Positions 8,523-17,167 are shown, counted from the first letter of the stretch. The stretch is 54,292 bases of DNA from Paenibacillus silvae (GCF_014639235.1 NZ_BMFU01000021.1:1-54292), one strand, 5' to 3'. Made by a program: numbers and translations. Notes: a model not told the origin generated them from the letters alone.

Positions 8523-9906
8523 GCGGACGGTCAGGGCTGTCTGATTCGGATCGTGGCAAAATAATACAAGCCTCCGTACCCACACCCTCGGTACTGGTTA
8601 GTTCAATCTGTGCTCCCACAGCGCCTGCCAGCTCTTTGGCAAGAGATAAACCAAGCCCGGACCCGCGAGCACCGCGGCTGCGCGTTCTGGACACATCCAC
8701 CTGATAGAAACGATCGAATACCTTCGCCAGTTCTTCCTCATGAATACCAATGCCTTTATCCACGATCCGTATCCGGCATCTCTCACCCCGAGTATCCAGC
8801 TTCACCTCAATAGCATCCTCACTATATTTCCGCGCATTATCCAGTAAAATAAACAGCATCTGCTTCAGCTTGCTCTCATCGCTGATTGCCCAGATTGAAC
8901 CCGGAGTATCCGAGTAACACCGCACTTCACGGTGGTACGCTTCACGGAATGCACGGGTGGACGCTGTAGCCAGCTCTGCAATATCCACAGGCTGCAGCTG
9001 CACGTTCCATTGCTCCGACTGCTTTGCCAGCATCAGCAGCTGCTCCGTCATCTCCCGCATGCGTACCGATTCAGACAGAATCGCCTCCACGGCCTCGTCG
9101 AATACTTCTGGCCGCTCCTTGCCTCGGCGCTTGAGCAGACTGGCGTAGCTTTCGATAATGGTCAGCGGTGTTTTCAGTTCATGCGAAGCATCAGATACGA
9201 AACGCTCCTGCCGTTCAAAGTTCGATTCAAGCAGCTCGATCATCCGGTTGAACGTCTGGCCCATCGTATGTAATTCATCCTTTGACTTTTCCTCCAGTGG
9301 AAGCCGTTTGAATTGCCCACTAGCTTGAATATCACTCATCGTACGTGTCATCTGCTGAATAGGTCTTGCCATCCTGTTGGCCAGAATACGGCTGGACACC
9401 GCAGCAGGAATTAACGCAACAATAGTAACGATAACCAGCACAGTGCGCAAAGTAGCAAGCCCGCCCTCTGTTTCAGCCACGCTCTGCGTCACCTGTAGAT
9501 TGACCACTTCTCCATCTGGCCAGATTAGCGGCATCGAAACCCGTACATAACCGATCTGATCAACCTGTACATACTCCGATTTCGTCTTGTTTTCATACTG
9601 ATACGGCAGCTTGCTGAGCCGCTCCGATGTTCCTGTTGTCGTTACTGGCGAACTGCTCCCGTCTTCATGTACGATACGAAGCATGCCGTTGACAGGCGCA
9701 TAGGCCCGCAGCAGATCATCGGGTGGAATCGAGTCGGCAGACTGACGCACTCCTGTCACGATGGACTCCGCCTCCGCTTCCACACGGCGAATCTCATTAT
9801 TTATGGATATCCGCTCAAACACGAGGTATACAGACAGATTCACTGCAATTAACAGCACGGCAAATAAAACCGACGAGTATCCGTAGATTTTACTGCGCAG
9901 GCTCAT
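8515..9906 (-). CDS. Sensor histidine kinase (HAMP, HisKA, HATPase_c)
   Basis: This 463-residue inner-membrane kinase pairs with the OmpR-type regulator encoded just upstream. Two membrane spans (about 13-33 and 153-175) enclose an extracytoplasmic sensor domain of about 120 residues. HAMP follows (about 175-228), then the phosphoacceptor helix with SHELKTP, His242. The ATPase domain shows the N box FILLDNARKY, DKGIGI and GLGLSL. Its start overlaps the regulator's stop as ATGA, and AAGGAG lies 5 bases upstream. The signal is unknown. Association with PepSY proteins points to an envelope-related stimulus. Confidence 0.93.
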   Translation of the reverse strand: MSLRSKIYGYSSVLFAVLLIAVNLSVYLVFERISINNEIRRVEAEAESIVTGVRQSADSIPPDDLLRAYAPVNGMLRIVHEDGSSSPVTTTGTSERLSKLPYQYENKTKSEYVQVDQIGYVRVSMPLIWPDGEVVNLQVTQSVAETEGGLATLRTVLVIVTIVALIPAAVSSRILANRMARPIQQMTRTMSDIQASGQFKRLPLEEKSKDELHTMGQTFNRMIELLESNFERQERFVSDASHELKTPLTIIESYASLLKRRGKERPEVFDEAVEAILSESVRMREMTEQLLMLAKQSEQWNVQLQPVDIAELATASTRAFREAYHREVRCYSDTPGSIWAISDESKLKQMLFILLDNARKYSEDAIEVKLDTRGERCRIRIVDKGIGIHEEELAKVFDRFYQVDVSRTRSRGARGSGLGLSLAKELAGAVGAQIELTSTEGVGTEACIILPRSESDSPDRPLS

Positions 9907-10655
9907 GATTGCTCCTTCAGGACGTATCCTACGCCCCTCACCGTATGTATCAAGGGCGGTGTGAATCCGTTATCCACCTTTTTGCGCACATAACGGATAT
10001 ACACGTCCACCACATTGGTGTCCCCATAATAATCGTATCCCCACACAGACTGCACTATCTGCTCACGACTCAGCACCTGACGCTGGTTGCGCAGCAGATA
10101 CACCAGCAGATCAAACTCACGGGGGGTAAGCTCAATGGCTTGTCCATCCCGAAATACCTCGCGTGTGCCTTCATGCAGCTTCAAGTTTGCAGCTGTCAGC
10201 CACTCCTCCTGTGCTTCATGCAGCTGACTCACTATTCCCTGCTCTGCTTCCTGCCCGGAAGCAGCAGCCGTCAACCTTGCAGAGACGGTTGCGGCAAGGC
10301 GCAGCGCAGCTCGCACTCTCGCCAGCAGCTCTTCGATCTGAAACGGCTTGGTGATATAGTCATTGGCCCCGAGGTCCAGACCGGACACTTTATCTTCAAC
10401 GGAATCCTTGGCTGTCAGCATAATAATCGGGACTGCCGCGTCTCTGGACCGAATCCGGCGCAATACCTCGATGCCGCTCAGTCCGGGCAGCATAATGTCG
10501 AGCAGAATCAGATCCCACTGTCCTTCTGTGTACTTCTCCAGCCCTTCCGTTCCACTTCCTGCCTTTGTGACCTGATATCCCTCATACTGTAATTCCAGTT
10601 CAAGCAGCCTTGCAATTTTGGGCTCATCCTCGATGATCAGCACAGCTTCATTCAT
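9903..10655 (-). CDS. OmpR-family response regulator
   Basis: This 250-residue regulator has a receiver domain with the acidic pocket IIEDE, phosphoacceptor Asp53 (LLLDIMLPG) and KPF lysine. It ends in a winged-helix DNA-binding domain (ELTPREFDLLVYL, then VDVYIRYVRKKVD and VRGVGYVL). The linker between them (about residues 120-160) is longer than usual and rich in Ala and Gln. The start ATG at 10653-10655 follows GGGGGAG by 4-5 bases; the upstream ATG has no such site. The gene overlaps the kinase by 4 bases. It is the likely reader of the 11-bp-period repeats before the PepSY genes. Confidence 0.93.
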   Translation of the reverse strand: MNEAVLIIEDEPKIARLLELELQYEGYQVTKAGSGTEGLEKYTEGQWDLILLDIMLPGLSGIEVLRRIRSRDAAVPIIMLTAKDSVEDKVSGLDLGANDYITKPFQIEELLARVRAALRLAATVSARLTAAASGQEAEQGIVSQLHEAQEEWLTAANLKLHEGTREVFRDGQAIELTPREFDLLVYLLRNQRQVLSREQIVQSVWGYDYYGDTNVVDVYIRYVRKKVDNGFTPPLIHTVRGVGYVLKEQS

Positions 10656-10709
10656 GCCGCTCCCCCTTTGCCACGTCATATCGTTCTCCCGTTATCTTAC
10701 AACATCTAT

Positions 10710-11354
10710 CTATAAATTGCCCAAAGCATCCGATATGGATTGCCCACCTGCTACCAGATCAAAGGCCATGCGATAAGTCTTTTCTTCTTGCAAAGAGGCT
10801 GCGATCACACGTGCCACATCTTCACGAGCAATACTGCCCGGCTTCAGATCGGTACCTGTGGTCACCTTGCCGGTTCCTGGTTCATTTTTCAAGCCCCCAG
10901 GACGAATGATGGTATAGTTCAGTTCACTGGCAAACAGCGCCCGGTCTGCAAAATGCTTCGCCACGTAATAGGGTTTGATCTCTTCCGGCCATTTGCTTCG
11001 CTGATCTGCCCCATAGGCACTGACCAGAATATATCTGGAAATACCTTGTTTCTCTGCGGCCTCCATCGTTTTTACTGCACCGTCCAGGTCGATGAGCAAT
11101 GTTTTGTCCGGGCCAGTCGAACCCCCGGAGCCTGCTGTAAACACAATGACACTCTGATCTTTCATGACCTCGGCAAGCTCATCCACTGTACCCTCCAGAT
11201 CACCCATCACCACCTGTGCGCCCAGTTTCTTTAATGTGTCTGCCTGCTCGGGTTTACGAATCATAGCCGTAACCTGATGTTTGCCTTCCTGTGCCAGCTG
11301 TTCAACGAGATGTTTACCGATCTGTCCGTTCGCTCCAATCACCAGTACATTCAT
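10710..11354 (-). CDS. NAD(P)-binding atypical short-chain dehydrogenase (NAD(P)H-binding family)
   Basis: This 214-residue Rossmann protein starts with the VIGANGQIGKHL glycine-rich loop and has VVMGDLEG near residue 50. A YILVSAYGAD strand and an IRPGGL segment are typical of the YwnB/YtfG-type atypical SDRs. The substrate is unknown; relatives act on quinones or are orphan reductases. AGGAG lies 8 bases before ATG. It is on the same strand as, and 54 bases upstream of, the response regulator gene. No terminator is seen between them, so read-through is possible. Confidence 0.85.
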   Translation of the reverse strand: MNVLVIGANGQIGKHLVEQLAQEGKHQVTAMIRKPEQADTLKKLGAQVVMGDLEGTVDELAEVMKDQSVIVFTAGSGGSTGPDKTLLIDLDGAVKTMEAAEKQGISRYILVSAYGADQRSKWPEEIKPYYVAKHFADRALFASELNYTIIRPGGLKNEPGTGKVTTGTDLKPGSIAREDVARVIAASLQEEKTYRMAFDLVAGGQSISDALGNL

Positions 11355-11567
11355 CTTTCATTCTCCTCCCGGGTGTACAAGAGAACGGCAAATCGCTCTC
11401 CCCAACCTGTTTTTTATGTTTCCATTGATTGGCCTTCGACATCAAAGCCTCGTTCTATCTTTTAAACGAAAGCAGGGGCTTCTAAGCGCAAAAAGCTTGT
11501 TCCTCGTATCTATAGTTCTGATTAATATCTGTATGACAGCCCATGTTCATACTCTTATATGCATACC

Positions 11568-11594
11568 AAAAAAGGACGCCCGACGGGCGCCCCT
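11568..11594 (-). terminator. Intrinsic terminator after the NADH dehydrogenase gene
   Basis: On the minus strand GGGGCGCCCG and GGGCGTCC pair around a two-base loop and are followed by TTTTTT. It lies 18 bases past the ndh stop. Confidence 0.85.
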
Positions 11595-11611
11595 TGATGT
11601 TGTGTTATAGA

Positions 11612-12793
11612 TTAATAAGCCAGTGCGAACAAGCCATGGATGTGGGACAGGTAGCGGATGTTACTTGCTTCCTTCATCATGGTTGCAGGCAGACCTTTCA
11701 GGCGAGTCTGGTTGCCACCGATCATGCCGACAGCGTCCTTGCGACCCAGGCTTCCCAGTGTACCGGAGAATACCGGTGTGAAGGATTCCATTGCTCCACC
11801 TTTGAACATTACGCCAAGGTTGTGACCAATGGTTTCACCCATTTGCCAAGCCAGCTGTGCTGTTGGAGGGTATGGACGAGCGCCTTCGCTAGGGAAGACC
11901 ACTGCGCTGTCACCAGCAACAAACACGTCTTTGTGGGATGTGGATTGCAGAACTTCCGTTACTTTCGCACGGCCGCGATCCACTTCAATTCCGCTGTTTG
12001 CAACAACCGCATTACCTTGTACGCCACCCGTCCATACGAGTGTATTCGTAGGGATCGAGCTGCCGTCTTTCAGCAATACTTCGTTTTCTTTCATCTCGGT
12101 AATCGCTACGCCAACGATGAAGTTTACGCCGCGTTTTTCGAGACTGGATTTTGCACGATCAACCAGCTCTGGCGGGAAACCAGCCAGAATGGAAGGACCT
12201 GCTTCTACAGTGTAGAGGGAGATATCGTTGAAATCGATACCTTTCTGTTGGCATACGCCCGGCAGAAGGTCTGCGAATTCACCAACAAGCTCAATACCAG
12301 TCAAACCGCCGCCGCCAATAACAAACGTTGCGTCTGCTTTGTTGCCGGATTGTTTGTAAGCATCAAGACGTGCCTCAACGTGTGCACGAATGCGATTAGC
12401 ATCGTTCACCGATTTGAGGGTGAAGCTGTACTCTTGCAGACCCGGAATTCCGAAGAATGCTGTTTCGCTGCCCAGAGCAACGACGAGTGCATCATAAGAG
12501 TATGTGGAGCCACTGGTCATGAGAACTTTTTTCTCGTCAGGCTTGATTGTATCCACCGTATCGATTTTCAGGTTCACATCTTTACCGCGCAGCAATTTTT
12601 CCAGTGGAAGAGCAACTGCCTTCTCAGCAATGCTTCCTGCTGCAAGACGGTGCAGTTCCGTAATAATTTGGTGCGTAGGGTACCGGTTCACAACTGTAAT
12701 TGTTGCTTCTTCCGGTGTCAGGTATTGACGTGCAGTCAGCGCTGTGAGAAGACCGCCGTAACCTCCGCCCAAGATCAAAATTTGCTTCGACAT
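11612..12793 (-). CDS. ndh: Type II NADH dehydrogenase (NDH-2)
   Basis: This 393-residue FAD enzyme transfers electrons from NADH to quinone at the inner face of the membrane without pumping protons. The N-terminal FAD loop is ILGGGYGGL; a second dinucleotide loop FVIGGGGLTGIELVGE lies near residue 160, and FVAGDSAVV near 300 closes the FAD site. The start ATG at 12791-12793 has GGAGG 6 bases upstream; the ATG two codons earlier is too close to it. The partner gene upstream encodes a DUF1641 protein, as in the B. subtilis yjlC-ndh operon. A Rex-like site lies upstream of the pair. Confidence 0.92.
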   Translation of the reverse strand: MSKQILILGGGYGGLLTALTARQYLTPEEATITVVNRYPTHQIITELHRLAAGSIAEKAVALPLEKLLRGKDVNLKIDTVDTIKPDEKKVLMTSGSTYSYDALVVALGSETAFFGIPGLQEYSFTLKSVNDANRIRAHVEARLDAYKQSGNKADATFVIGGGGLTGIELVGEFADLLPGVCQQKGIDFNDISLYTVEAGPSILAGFPPELVDRAKSSLEKRGVNFIVGVAITEMKENEVLLKDGSSIPTNTLVWTGGVQGNAVVANSGIEVDRGRAKVTEVLQSTSHKDVFVAGDSAVVFPSEGARPYPPTAQLAWQMGETIGHNLGVMFKGGAMESFTPVFSGTLGSLGRKDAVGMIGGNQTRLKGLPATMMKEASNIRYLSHIHGLFALAY

Positions 12794-12816
12794 ATCCATC
12801 CTCCGTTCTTCTAATC

Positions 12817-13263
12817 TTAACGTTGCTGTTGCCCACGCTCGTTCAGAATGCTCAGGAAAGATTGAGCAAAACGAAGCGTTTGTTGTACGTTTGGATCTTT
12901 AAGCATTTTGAGCATAGCGAACAAGCCAACCGAAGCTTGCTCGGTTTGCGCACGGTCATTGGCCTCGATGGCAGCAGAAGCTACCCCTTTGGCTTTTTCT
13001 ACAACTGGCTTAGCGAATTCACCCATTGCACTCATCGTATCGCTGATCAGAACTTTGTCTGATGCGATGCCTTGTGCAAAGTCATAAGCTTTCGTCATTG
13101 CAGTAACCATTTCAGCCAATTTAGGCAGGTTCTCCACCAGTACAGTTAAAGACTCCTGTACCTCGGGCTTCATCAGTTGATCCAGCACGTCCAGGGACTG
13201 GCGCTCGGATACGTTGGCGCCTTCTGTTACTGGCACCTCTTGTTGAGTAGGCGATTGTGACAT
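12817..13263 (-). CDS. yjlC: DUF1641 protein, YjlC-like
   Basis: This 148-residue soluble helical protein carries the DUF1641 signature: LDQLMKPEVQESL, the region after DKVLISDTM, and GLFAMLKMLKDPNVQ near the C-terminus. Molecular function is unknown. Family members recur next to NADH dehydrogenases or formate dehydrogenases, so a role with redox enzymes is inferred. It ends 23 bases before the ndh start and is surely cotranscribed. The ribosome site AAGGAGGA lies upstream of the ATG at 13261-13263. Confidence 0.88.
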   Translation of the reverse strand: MSQSPTQQEVPVTEGANVSERQSLDVLDQLMKPEVQESLTVLVENLPKLAEMVTAMTKAYDFAQGIASDKVLISDTMSAMGEFAKPVVEKAKGVASAAIEANDRAQTEQASVGLFAMLKMLKDPNVQQTLRFAQSFLSILNERGQQQR

Positions 13264-13550
13264 AAGAGAAAGTCCTCCTTTACTTTGGGATAGAAGTCCG
13301 CGACTTTCATGATGCCTGTCAAGCTGAGCCGAACCACAAATACATCAATACACTAAATGTACCAAATTTCACACATTAGGATAAGCGTAGCCAGAGACCA
13401 TCCTCACCTATGCATGGTATGTTGGGTCTGTTGCGCACAACACATGTTGACGCACTAAACGACAAGCAGGCCGAAACCGAACTCTATACCCTTATATTAC
13501 ACCTCTTACACATGAACATGAAAAAGAAATTTTTTACACTTGTGAAGATA

Positions 13551-13568
13551 TTGTGAACATTGTAACAA
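13551..13568 (-). promoter_or_regulatory. Candidate Rex operator upstream of yjlC-ndh
   Basis: TTGTGAACATTGTAACAA compares with the remembered Rex consensus TTGTGAA-N4-TTCACAA: the left half is perfect and the right half matches 5 of 7. A second TTGTGAA occurs 12 bases to the left (13539). Rex senses NADH/NAD+ and represses yjlC-ndh in B. subtilis. The site lies about 290 bases from the start codon, so a long leader is implied if it is real. Confidence 0.5.
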
Positions 13569-13951
13569 AATCGATTTTTTTGTCAAGGTGTGTAGACATG
13601 TCTCAACCAGTCAGGCATCGTTTTCTAACGTTCAGGTCTACCACATATGGTGTTAAGACATGATCACAATAAACCATATGTACGAAAAGCACATATGAAA
13701 GGTGCAATTGAACGTTTTTTCAGAAAAATTTTCCGAAAATATACCGTCCGTGCAACGAATTTGGTCACTTTGGTTATTATGCGGCGTCAGTCCCGGGCTT
13801 ATACTTCAGGTTAGAACATCTTACTCATTCAAGTATGAACCTGTTCTGACCAGAATGCAAAAAAATACAAAGCAGGCTTATATGCGATGTGTTTCATCTC
13901 TATGTTACTTGTGTGGGCAAGTGTCTTAGGAGTGCCTTTTAAAACTATGGC
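13569..13951. other. Gene-free stretch
   Basis: No gene I can support. Three CATATG words cluster at about 13645-13696, one inside the partial palindrome ACCACATATGGTG. Short open frames here (for example 13702-13929) have no ribosome site and no recognisable protein character. Confidence 0.6.
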
Positions 13952-13977
13952 GTTTAAATGATCTTCAGCCCGGTTAA
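13952..13977 (+). promoter_or_regulatory. SigB-like promoter before csbD
   Basis: GTTTAA, a 14-base spacer and GGTTAA resemble the remembered general-stress sigma-B consensus GTTTAA-N12-14-GGGTAT (perfect -35, 4 of 6 in -10). It lies 36 bases before the CsbD start. CsbD is a sigma-B gene in B. subtilis, which fits. Confidence 0.45.
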
Positions 13978-14013
13978 TAAACACTACACCAGACAACGAA
14001 GGAGATGTTCGAT

Positions 14014-14190
14014 ATGAGTAATTCAACTAGCGATAAAATCAAAGCAGGCATTAACAAGGCCAAAGGCGAAGTGAAGGATCAGGTCGGTAACGCAACGAAC
14101 AACAAATCCCTTCAGGCTGAGGGTAAAATGGATAAGGCCAAAGGGGCCGTTCAGGATAAAGTGGCCGATGTGAAAAAACATCACGAATAA
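14014..14190 (+). CDS. csbD: CsbD-family stress protein
   Basis: This 58-residue, very hydrophilic, Lys/Ala/Asp-rich protein has the CsbD pattern: DKIKAGINKAKGEVKD, then GNATNNKSLQAEGKMDKAKG and a DKVADVKK end. Family members accumulate under general stress; their molecular role is unknown. The ATG at 14014 is chosen because AAGGAG lies 9 bases upstream; the ATG at 14005 abuts the ribosome site. A sigma-B-like promoter precedes it, and a bidirectional terminator separates it from the convergent epimerase gene. Confidence 0.9.
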   Translation: MSNSTSDKIKAGINKAKGEVKDQVGNATNNKSLQAEGKMDKAKGAVQDKVADVKKHHE

Positions 14191-14328
14191 TGTACACGGT
14201 TTGCACACTCGGTGTATCCGCACGCCTATGGCGTGAATGAATAGGTGCCGCGTGTAAAACTGGCCTGACCGTCCCGGTTCTATCCGTTTGGAACTGTTCT
14301 GAACTGCCGGGCCCGGTGACGGAGGTGC

Positions 14329-14378
14329 AAAAAAGCCAAGGAAGGTGTTGATTGAACCACCCTTCCCTGGCTTTTTTT
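14329..14378. terminator. Bidirectional terminator between csbD and the epimerase gene
   Basis: AAAAAAGCCAAGGAAGGTG pairs with CACCCTTCCCTGGCTTTTTT around a short loop, with A- and T-runs on both sides. It serves two convergent genes. Confidence 0.88.
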
Positions 14379-14381
14379 GTA

Positions 14382-15383
14382 CTACACCGCCGGCACAGCA
14401 TATCTCGCCATATCAATGATAAAACTTCTGTTCTCGCGTGTTGCGTGATACTCCCGGCTGAATTGCCTTACCCACTCGGCATGCTCCTGATACCACTGGA
14501 ATGTTTTCTCCAGACCCTGTTCCAGGGTAATCTCTGGATACCATCCAAATGCTGCACGCAGCTTGCCGGAGTGAACCACCAAACTAGATCCTCTGGATTG
14601 CGTTGGCTCCTGCTGCCGAATTTCCATCGCTTCAGCGGAACGAGCCAGCGGCTCCATCAGCATACCGATCTCCTGCATCGTCGTCCCGATACCGGTAGAG
14701 ATATTGTACGTTTGTCCATTCTGACCACTGAGCATAATCTGTTCAATTGCGCGCAGTGCATCATCGATATACAGGAAATCGCGTACGGCCGATCCCTGGA
14801 TATCCAGTGGCAGTCCATCCAGCATACGTCCAAAATTCCGCGGAATAATGCGATCAGGCAGCTGCCATGGCCCATACAGATTAGTGAGGCGGAATATGTT
14901 GACCGGAAGCTGATAACATTGAGCATAAGACATGGCCAGTGTTTCGCAGGCTACTTTGGAAGCAGAGTAAGGGGAAACGGGGCTATATGGGTCTGATTCA
15001 CGGTAAACTCTACCCCATTCACCGCCGTACACCTCAACGGATGATGCCAGTAAAAGAGGTATGCCATGGGTCAAAGCATATTGCAGGATAGCTTGCGTGC
15101 TGAGGGTGTTGTTACGAAATACCTCTGAGGGTTGATGGTACGAATAATCGACGTGAGGCATGGCGGCAAGATGAATAATGTGATCCGTGTCGGGCGGCAG
15201 ATGAAGGCGATCCTCTGCGAGATTACACTTGATATAAGGCATGTCATGCAGCGGAGAACCGTGAACAAGCCTCTGACAATAGTCGTCCTGATCCAGTAAA
15301 GTGACTTGATGTCCCTTCTGCATCAAATAGTGTGACAGATTAAATCCAACAAACCCAGAAGCTCCCGTAATTACAATATTCAC
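14382..15383 (-). CDS. NAD-dependent nucleotide-sugar epimerase/dehydratase
   Basis: This 333-residue extended-SDR enzyme has the TGASGFVGFNL NAD loop at the N-terminus, HLAAMPHVDYS near residue 75, SSVEVYG near 120 and the catalytic YSASK near 145. An RLTNLYGP and RDFLYIDD pattern typical of UDP-glucose 4-epimerase-like enzymes follows. It probably modifies an NDP-sugar for surface polysaccharide; the exact sugar is not deducible. The start is GTG at 15381-15383 with GGGGGA 6 bases upstream. It stands alone between the csbD terminator and a divergent cupin gene, without glycosyltransferase neighbours. Confidence 0.87.
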   Translation of the reverse strand: MNIVITGASGFVGFNLSHYLMQKGHQVTLLDQDDYCQRLVHGSPLHDMPYIKCNLAEDRLHLPPDTDHIIHLAAMPHVDYSYHQPSEVFRNNTLSTQAILQYALTHGIPLLLASSVEVYGGEWGRVYRESDPYSPVSPYSASKVACETLAMSYAQCYQLPVNIFRLTNLYGPWQLPDRIIPRNFGRMLDGLPLDIQGSAVRDFLYIDDALRAIEQIMLSGQNGQTYNISTGIGTTMQEIGMLMEPLARSAEAMEIRQQEPTQSRGSSLVVHSGKLRAAFGWYPEITLEQGLEKTFQWYQEHAEWVRQFSREYHATRENRSFIIDMARYAVPAV

Positions 15384-15536
15384 TCATGTTCCCCCTATCG
15401 AAAAAATGCTGCGAGTACAAGGAAGAAGGTCTATGTATTGAGTATAACCTTAAAATGATACAATTTGTATCATTTTACAGCAATTTTGTTTTATTATATG
15501 TATTGAATTGCTTGTTTATACAAAAGGAGGTTATTG

Positions 15537-16070
15537 ATGATGAGTGAAATGCACAATGTGAATGAAGAGTATAGCGGTATTCTGAGCTTTTATTTTCAAG
15601 ACGACGGTATCATTCCAAATCATCCGCATTATCCCGTTCTGTTGTACAAAGGAGTCTGGCTCGCTGAACCACACTATGCTGAAGCACGTCTGAACCAAAA
15701 TGGGTGGGGAAACAGTTGGGTTAACGGTGTATTTAACTATCATCATTATCACAGCAACGCTCATGAGGCGCTTGCCGTAATTAACGGGTTTGTCAAGGTA
15801 ACTCTTGGCGGGGAAAAGGGACAGAAGGTGTACCTGGAGAGCGGGGATGTCGTTGTACTTCCTGCGGGAACTGGCCATAAACGTCTGGAGGCCAGCTCCA
15901 ATTTTCGGATCGCAGGCGCTTATCCGGGTGGCATGAGCTATAACACCAGAACCGGGGAGCAGGGAGAACGTCCAAAAGTGTTGCAGGAAATTAAGGAGGT
16001 TCCTATACCTGTTACAGACCCCGTTTATGGTATAGATGGACCCTTAACCAAGCTGTGGTCAAAGCCCTGA
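15537..16070 (+). CDS. yjlB: YjlB-like cupin protein
   Basis: This 177-residue single-domain cupin has the metal motif FNYHHYHSNAHEAL (three His and Glu) at about residues 65-78 and a second motif GDVVVLPAGTGH at about 105-116. It resembles B. subtilis YjlB, which is encoded beside yjlC-ndh there; here the two lie about 2.3 kb apart. Ligand and reaction are unknown. AGGAGG lies 6 bases before the ATG at 15537; a second ATG follows directly and could also serve. Confidence 0.8.
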   Translation: MMSEMHNVNEEYSGILSFYFQDDGIIPNHPHYPVLLYKGVWLAEPHYAEARLNQNGWGNSWVNGVFNYHHYHSNAHEALAVINGFVKVTLGGEKGQKVYLESGDVVVLPAGTGHKRLEASSNFRIAGAYPGGMSYNTRTGEQGERPKVLQEIKEVPIPVTDPVYGIDGPLTKLWSKP

Positions 16071-16094
16071 TGCTTACTAAAGTACAAAAACAAC

Positions 16095-16177
16095 TGATCT
16101 GGAGATTTGGAGTTAGCCCTCTCCCGTTAGTCGAACGCGGTAAAAACGCATGGCCGCGGGGGCTGCCCTCCAGATCA
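16095..16177. repeat. Long-loop inverted repeat in a convergent gap
   Basis: TGATCTGGAG at 16095-16104 is matched by CTCCAGATCA at 16168-16177 (10-bp perfect arms, 63-base loop). It lies between the ends of the cupin gene and the convergent VTT gene. There is no T-run, so it is a poor intrinsic terminator. Its role is unknown. Confidence 0.5.
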
Positions 16178-16179
16178 AG

Positions 16180-16845
16180 CTATGAAGAGATGGAATTCCC
16201 TGAGCTCTGATGCACGGATTGCAGCTCATCCTGATCGGGGTTGAAGCGTGTGAAGTGACGCTCGAGCTTGCGGCTGGCCCAAAGGGAAACGGCAATGAAC
16301 AGAATTACGCCGATCCAGCGTATCGGGTGTTCAAGGAACTGCTCCACGTTGGAACCGATATACGTGACAGAGAAAATCATGATGGCTTTCCCAAGACCCA
16401 CCGCGAGCAGGAAGGATAACAAGCGCATTCGCGCAATGCCTGCGACAATGTTAATAATGACAAACGGCCCTACAGGGAATATGCTCAGCAGAAAAACATA
16501 GCTGAATGCGTTTCTGCGAATCCATACCATACTGCGCTGTACACGCGGTTTGCGGGCCCATTTTTCCACAAAAGCCGATTTGCCAATCTCCCGTACGATC
16601 AGAAATGTGACAGTACAGCCCAGAACCATGCCGATCCAGGAGTACAAAAAACCAGCCCATAAGCCGTATACGGCTCCATTGACACCCACGATAAGCAGCG
16701 TAGGCAGCGGCGGAACAAAGGACTTCATAAACGTTAGCAAAATGCCTGGCAACGGACCAAGAGAACGGAACTTCTCCAGCCAGAACCGAATATTTTCTTC
16801 TGTGATATATGACATAATATCAAGTGCTGCCGTTGTCATCCGCAT
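16180..16845 (-). CDS. VTT-domain (DedA/TVP38/TMEM64-family) membrane protein
   Basis: This 221-residue membrane protein has 5-6 hydrophobic segments and the VTT hallmarks: a proline-rich re-entrant FVPPLPTLLI, GVNGAVYGLWAGFLYSWIG, and an FPVGPFVIINIVAGIARM segment near residue 125-140. Relatives are lipid scramblases or flippases or contribute to envelope homeostasis. The C-terminus (about 35 residues) is hydrophilic. The start is uncertain: no good ribosome site precedes ATG at 16845, and other ATG codons occur at 16839 and 16815. Confidence 0.82.
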   Translation of the reverse strand: MRMTTAALDIMSYITEENIRFWLEKFRSLGPLPGILLTFMKSFVPPLPTLLIVGVNGAVYGLWAGFLYSWIGMVLGCTVTFLIVREIGKSAFVEKWARKPRVQRSMVWIRRNAFSYVFLLSIFPVGPFVIINIVAGIARMRLLSFLLAVGLGKAIMIFSVTYIGSNVEQFLEHPIRWIGVILFIAVSLWASRKLERHFTRFNPDQDELQSVHQSSGNSISS

Positions 16846-17035
16846 CCATCCAATCTATATCAATCTGTTACAGCTGTTTGAACTACCTCAAGTCATCCTT
16901 TTTGTGAACCTTTAATAGTTACCCCACAAGTATAACGTAGATTGGGCTGCCATACCGTTGTCAATTTGAAGAAATATGATATGCAAGCTGGTCCAAAAGC
17001 ATTGACATACAAATAGATGAGAATCAGACAATACC

Positions 17036-17069
17036 AAAAAAGCACACCATGATCGTATGATCTCGGTGC
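17036..17069 (-). terminator. Intrinsic terminator after the HNH gene
   Basis: On the minus strand GCACC and GGTGTGC pair, with an inner GATCATACGATC hairpin, followed by TTTTTT. It lies about 105 bases past the HNH gene stop. Other open frames in 16860-17170 overlap this hairpin and are not credible. Confidence 0.65.
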
Positions 17070-17125
17070 ACTTTGCTTGTTTGTAAACGGCATTGAAATG
17101 GCTGCATTTCAGCGGCACATATCTA

Positions 17126-17167
17126 GGGCGTGTCTTGAAATCTGCTTCCTCCGGAGTTGACACGCCC
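17126..17167. mobile_element. TA-flanked 42-bp inverted-repeat element (minimal MITE/IS scar)
   Basis: GGGCGTGTC and GACACGCCC form perfect 9-bp ends around a 24-base middle, flanked on both sides by TA. The same ends bound a 159-bp element at 33519-33677. The pattern fits an internally deleted insertion sequence or MITE that duplicates TA. It lies directly downstream of the HNH gene and could also act as its terminator stem. Confidence 0.5.

Noticed and set aside
11543..12814. 423-codon plus-strand open frame, Cys/Phe/His-rich
   Set aside because: It is the antisense of the well-supported ndh gene; no ribosome site and no recognisable domain.
13702..13929. 75-codon open frame upstream of csbD
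   Set aside because: No ribosome site, no recognisable protein character.
16893..17163. Minus-strand frames of 66 and 83 codons
   Set aside because: They overlap the HNH terminator and the inverted-repeat element and lack ribosome sites.
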